Source: Saccharofermentans sp. (lineage in GTDB: Bacteria; Bacillota_A; Clostridia; Saccharofermentanales; Saccharofermentanaceae). Taken from it: DNA of 10,239 bases. Positions 7,393 to 10,239 of this stretch are shown piece after piece. The number at the start of each line of letters is the position of its first letter. The first letter of the stretch is position 1. Below the pieces are notes generated by a model. That model was not told the origin of the DNA, made no database searches, and worked only from the letters and a program-made list of their open reading frames with translations. The translations under genes were made by a program, and so were the position numbers. The DNA is taken from assembly GCA_024692105.1 (NCBI GenBank), contig JAILMZ010000078.1:1-10239 (forward strand), written 5' to 3'.

Positions 7393-7408
7393 TAATTCAA
7401 GCATTTTA

Positions 7409-9691
7409 TTATTGTCTGTTAAAGTTGATCAGGCAGCCCTTGGAGATGATGTTTCTCTCGTCGTCCGTGAGGTCGCCCAGAGTAAGAGTGATCTCCTTCA
7501 TGTCCTTGTTTACGACATACGCCTTGATCTCGGCAGCCTTCTCTTCAACTGCCTTCTTGATATCGGGCACGAAAACAAAGTCCCCGACCTCGAAGCCCGG
7601 ATCTTCAGCGATCACGAACGGCAGCATGCCCCAGTTGATGAGGTTGGATCTGTATCTCTTGGTGGCATACTCTGTAGCGATGTTTGCCCAGCCGCCAAGG
7701 ACCTTCTGGCAGGATGCAGCCTGCTCACGTGCAGAACCGTCACCCGGCTTGACTGCGTAGATCGTGGAACCAAAGCCTGTGTTGTCCTTGGATACCGAAG
7801 GGAACTGCTCCTTGACCTTTGTCATTACTTCAAGGATCTCAGGATACTGGTCGCGGAGCGACTCGCCTGCTTCCCTGGAGATCTCAACCTTGTGGAACTC
7901 TTTCGCGCGGCCAACGTACTCGGGATCCTTACGTGAGAGCGTGAACTCTGCAAGGCCAATGGGGTTAGAACGGAATGAGGATGTCTCGCCAGAAGGGATG
8001 AGCTCGTCTGTCGTCGTGACGGGGTCGTGGATGACAGAGCAGAACTTGAGTACGAGGTTGTCCGTAAGAGCGGGCATGACGGGCCAGTCCTTGATGTTCG
8101 GTCCGAGACGGAGTTCTTCCGCAGGATCTGCCTTGCCCCAGCCGTCGTATACTCTCTTGCCGTAGATGTCCTTGTCGAAGAAATATTTCGGGCCGGTGTA
8201 CTCTGTATCGATGTCCGTAGCGGGTGTGAGCACGCCGCCGTTTACAGCCGTTGCTGCGATGGATCTTGCGTCCATGAGTGCAACGGATGCGATCTGGCCG
8301 TTCTGGATCTTGGAACCTTCGCGGTTCGGGAAGTTACGTGTGGAGTGACGGATAGAGAGAGCTCCGTTGGAAGGAGTGTCTCCTGCACCGAAGCAGGGTC
8401 CGCAGAAAGCGGTCTTTACAACCGCACCTGTCTGCAGGATGTCTGCAACGCGGCCGTTCTTTACGAGCTCCATCATGACGGGCATGGACGCAGGATATAC
8501 GTTCAGCGAGAACTCGTCGGAACCGATGAAGTGGCCTCTCAGGATGTCCGCAGCATCGCAGATGTTCTCGAAACCGCCGCCTGCGCAGCCTCCGATGACA
8601 CCCTGCTGCACGTAGAGCTTGCCGTTCCTGATCTTGTCCGTGAGCTTGAAGTCAACGTTGCCCGTGAGCTGCTTTCTGCCGTTCTCCTCTGCCTCGTGGA
8701 GGATATCCTCGAGGTTGGCGTTGACCTCTTCAATGGTGAATACATTGGAAGGATGGAAAGGTAGAGCGATCATCGGGCGGATCTTGGAAAGGTCTACCCT
8801 TATCGCACCGTCGTAGTATGCGACCTCTGCGGGATTGAGTTCCTTGTAGCACTCGCTCCTGTAGTGTGTGTCGTACCAGTCCTTTGTATTTGCATCTGTT
8901 CTCCAGATGGAAGACAGACATGTGGTCTCTGTTGTCATGACGTCGACGCCGATACGGAAGTCTGTGGAAAGGTTTGCTACGCCGGGGCCTACGAACTCCA
9001 TTACCTTGTTCTTGACGTAGCCGTTCTTGAATGTGGCGCCGATGAGTGCGAGCGCAACGTCCTGGGGACCGACGCCCTTTACGGGAGCGCCTTCAAGGTA
9101 AATCGCAACAACGCCGGGGCGCTTAACGTCATAAGTCTTCCTTAAGAGCTGCTTGGCAAGCTCTCCGCCGCCTTCGCCTACTGCCATCGTACCGAGTGCG
9201 CCGTATCTGGTGTGGCTGTCTGAACCGATGATCATCGCTCCGACTTCGGCAAGCTCTTCTCTGGCATACTGGTGGATTACTGCCTCATGGGGAGGTACGA
9301 AGATGCCGCCGTACTTCTTTGCTGCGGTCAGGCCGAAAACGTGGTCGTCCTCGTTGATCGTACCGCCTACGGCACAAAGGGAGTTGTGGCAGTTGGTAAG
9401 AACGTAAGGTATCGGGAACTCAGTCATGCCCGAAGCTCTTGCGGTCTGGATGATGCCTACGAAAGTAATATCGTGCGATGTCATCTTGTCGAACTTGATC
9501 TTAAGGACATCTCCGCCATCAGAAGTATCGTGCTTGGAGAGGATGCCGTAAGCCATGGTACCCTTCTTTGCAGCTTCCCTGGAAGCTTCGTCTGTCTTGA
9601 TGCCTGCTGCGCCCAGTGCTCCGATATCGTCTTCTGCGATAAGCTCTGTGCCGTTCTTAAGATAAGCTCCGCCATTAAATAACTCTAACAT
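7409..9691 (-). CDS. Aconitase-family hydratase (probable aconitate hydratase, 760-aa type)
   Basis: A [4Fe-4S] hydro-lyase, most likely converting citrate to isocitrate given the citrate synthase beside it. Length 760 matches the aconitase-like hydratase subgroup (E. coli YbhJ is of similar size) rather than AcnA (about 890) or AcnB (about 865). Three cluster Cys are present: C369 in VIGGCAGGG and C430/C433 in CGPCFGAGD. Active-site [12 protein letters not shown] is at 156-167 (D158, S159, H160), and the swivel-domain GDGSAREQA is at 651-658, with S653 and R655 in the positions of the pig enzyme's catalytic Ser642 and Arg644. Differences from textbook aconitase: GSCTNS is GGCAGG here, and the His of SREH is Gln. 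Substrate is therefore inferred from context rather than proven. The start at 9691 has AAGGAG nine bases upstream; the gene begins 31 bp after the citrate synthase stop. Stop TAA at 7409-7411. Confidence 0.9.
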   Translation of the reverse strand: MLELFNGGAYLKNGTELIAEDDIGALGAAGIKTDEASREAAKKGTMAYGILSKHDTSDGGDVLKIKFDKMTSHDITFVGIIQTARASGMTEFPIPYVLTNCHNSLCAVGGTINEDDHVFGLTAAKKYGGIFVPPHEAVIHQYAREELAEVGAMIIGSDSHTRYGALGTMAVGEGGGELAKQLLRKTYDVKRPGVVAIYLEGAPVKGVGPQDVALALIGATFKNGYVKNKVMEFVGPGVANLSTDFRIGVDVMTTETTCLSSIWRTDANTKDWYDTHYRSECYKELNPAEVAYYDGAIRVDLSKIRPMIALPFHPSNVFTIEEVNANLEDILHEAEENGRKQLTGNVDFKLTDKIRNGKLYVQQGVIGGCAGGGFENICDAADILRGHFIGSDEFSLNVYPASMPVMMELVKNGRVADILQTGAVVKTAFCGPCFGAGDTPSNGALSIRHSTRNFPNREGSKIQNGQIASVALMDARSIAATAVNGGVLTPATDIDTEYTGPKYFFDKDIYGKRVYDGWGKADPAEELRLGPNIKDWPVMPALTDNLVLKFCSVIHDPVTTTDELIPSGETSSFRSNPIGLAEFTLSRKDPEYVGRAKEFHKVEISREAGESLRDQYPEILEVMTKVKEQFPSVSKDNTGFGSTIYAVKPGDGSAREQAASCQKVLGGWANIATEYATKRYRSNLINWGMLPFVIAEDPGFEVGDFVFVPDIKKAVEEKAAEIKAYVVNKDMKEITLTLGDLTDDERNIISKGCLINFNRQ

Positions 9692-9722
9692 CTTCTGTTA
9701 CTCCTTCTTATGTATTTACGTC

Positions 9723-10239
9723 TTAGATTATGTTCTTTCTGTCGTCCATTGCCTGGTAAGGTCTTCTCTTGTTGACGCACTTGAATGCGGGACGCATAAT
9801 GCGGCCGCCGGAGACGAGTTCCTCGATCCTGTGCGCGCTCCATCCCGCGATCCTTCCGCACGCAAACAGCGGCGTATAGAGCTCGGAAGGAATACCGAGC
9901 ATCGAATATACGAGTCCTGCGTAGAAGTCAACATTGGCGCATACGAGTTTATCCGACTTCTTTACATCGTGGAATACTTCAGGTGCGATCTTCTCAACTC
10001 TGAGGTAGAGGTTGTAAAGATCCATGTTGCCTGTCTCTTCAGCAAGGAGCTGAGCGTGCTTCCTGATGGTTACGGTCCTCGGGTCTGACAGTGTGTAAAC
10101 CGCATGGCCGATACCGTAGATCAGGCCGGACTTATCGTATGCTTCCTTGTTGAGGATCTTTGTAAGGTAATCCCTGATCTGATCCTCATCTTCCCAGTTG
10201 CTGATGTTTGCACGAAGATCAGTCATCATGCCGTAAGCC
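9723..10239 (-). CDS. gltA: Citrate synthase, C-terminal part (start outside window)
   Basis: Citrate synthase condenses acetyl-CoA with oxaloacetate. Only the last 171 codons plus part of one are in view; the frame is open to the window edge at 10239 and reads AYG before the first internal Met at 10229, so that Met is not the true start. Family motifs seen: GLIYGIGHAVYTLSDPR, containing the conserved G-x-G-H-x3-Y active-site block; CANVDFYAGLVYSMLGIP, with the catalytic Asp of NVDFY; and CGRIAGWSAHRIEE, the R-x2-G-W-x-A-H signature. The C-terminus RPAFKCVNKRRPYQAMDDR is typical of the roughly 450-residue citrate synthases common in clostridia. It is followed 31 bp later by the aconitase gene on the same strand, so the two are an operon for the oxidative branch leading to glutamate. 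Stop TAA at 9723-9725. Confidence 0.95.
   Translation of the reverse strand, partial: AYGMMTDLRANISNWEDEDQIRDYLTKILNKEAYDKSGLIYGIGHAVYTLSDPRTVTIRKHAQLLAEETGNMDLYNLYLRVEKIAPEVFHDVKKSDKLVCANVDFYAGLVYSMLGIPSELYTPLFACGRIAGWSAHRIEELVSGGRIMRPAFKCVNKRRPYQAMDDRKNII

Noticed and set aside
7181..7936. Plus-strand frame of 251 codons
   Set aside because: It crosses the tRNA-Glu gene, its terminator and the aconitase 3' end in antisense, so it cannot be a real gene.

Overview
The window is chromosomal DNA of a Gram-positive, clostridia-like bacterium (Bacillota). This rests on a zinc-finger ClpE-type Clp ATPase, strong AGGAGG-type ribosome binding sites, Firmicutes-style intrinsic terminators and an IS256-family transposase. 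No species can be named from the sequence alone. Every gene I can support lies on the minus strand, so biological order runs from the high-coordinate end to the low-coordinate end.

Layout in transcription order. (1) 10239-9723: the C-terminal part of citrate synthase, cut by the window edge. (2) 9691-7409: a complete 760-residue aconitase-family hydratase, 31 bp after citrate synthase and surely in the same operon. (3) 7353-7279: tRNA-Glu(CTC), followed by a clear intrinsic terminator at 7270-7244. (4) 7218-7160: an unexplained array of five TGAGTAA heptamers forming a large inverted repeat, then an extended -10 promoter at 7113-7084. (5) 7057-1293: a tight three-gene operon of uvrA (999 aa), a ClpE-like AAA+ unfoldase (803 aa) and a small TM2-domain membrane protein (112 aa). 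(6) 1260-1107: a degenerate 73-bp tandem repeat; one copy contains the operon's intrinsic terminator. (7) About 1099 to 1: one end of an IS256-family insertion sequence with its transposase, running off the window.

Functionally there are two blocks. Citrate synthase plus aconitase form the first steps of the oxidative TCA branch toward 2-oxoglutarate and glutamate, and a glutamate tRNA follows. The second block couples nucleotide excision repair (UvrA) with a protein-quality-control unfoldase and a small membrane protein, suggesting a stress-related unit, although no SOS (LexA) or CtsR site was recognised. The most interesting parts are non-coding: the 11-bp-phased heptamer array upstream of uvrA, the duplicated terminator unit beside the IS end, and a perfect 10-bp inverted repeat between the aconitase gene and tRNA-Glu. 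I found no evidence for a wholly new multi-gene system.
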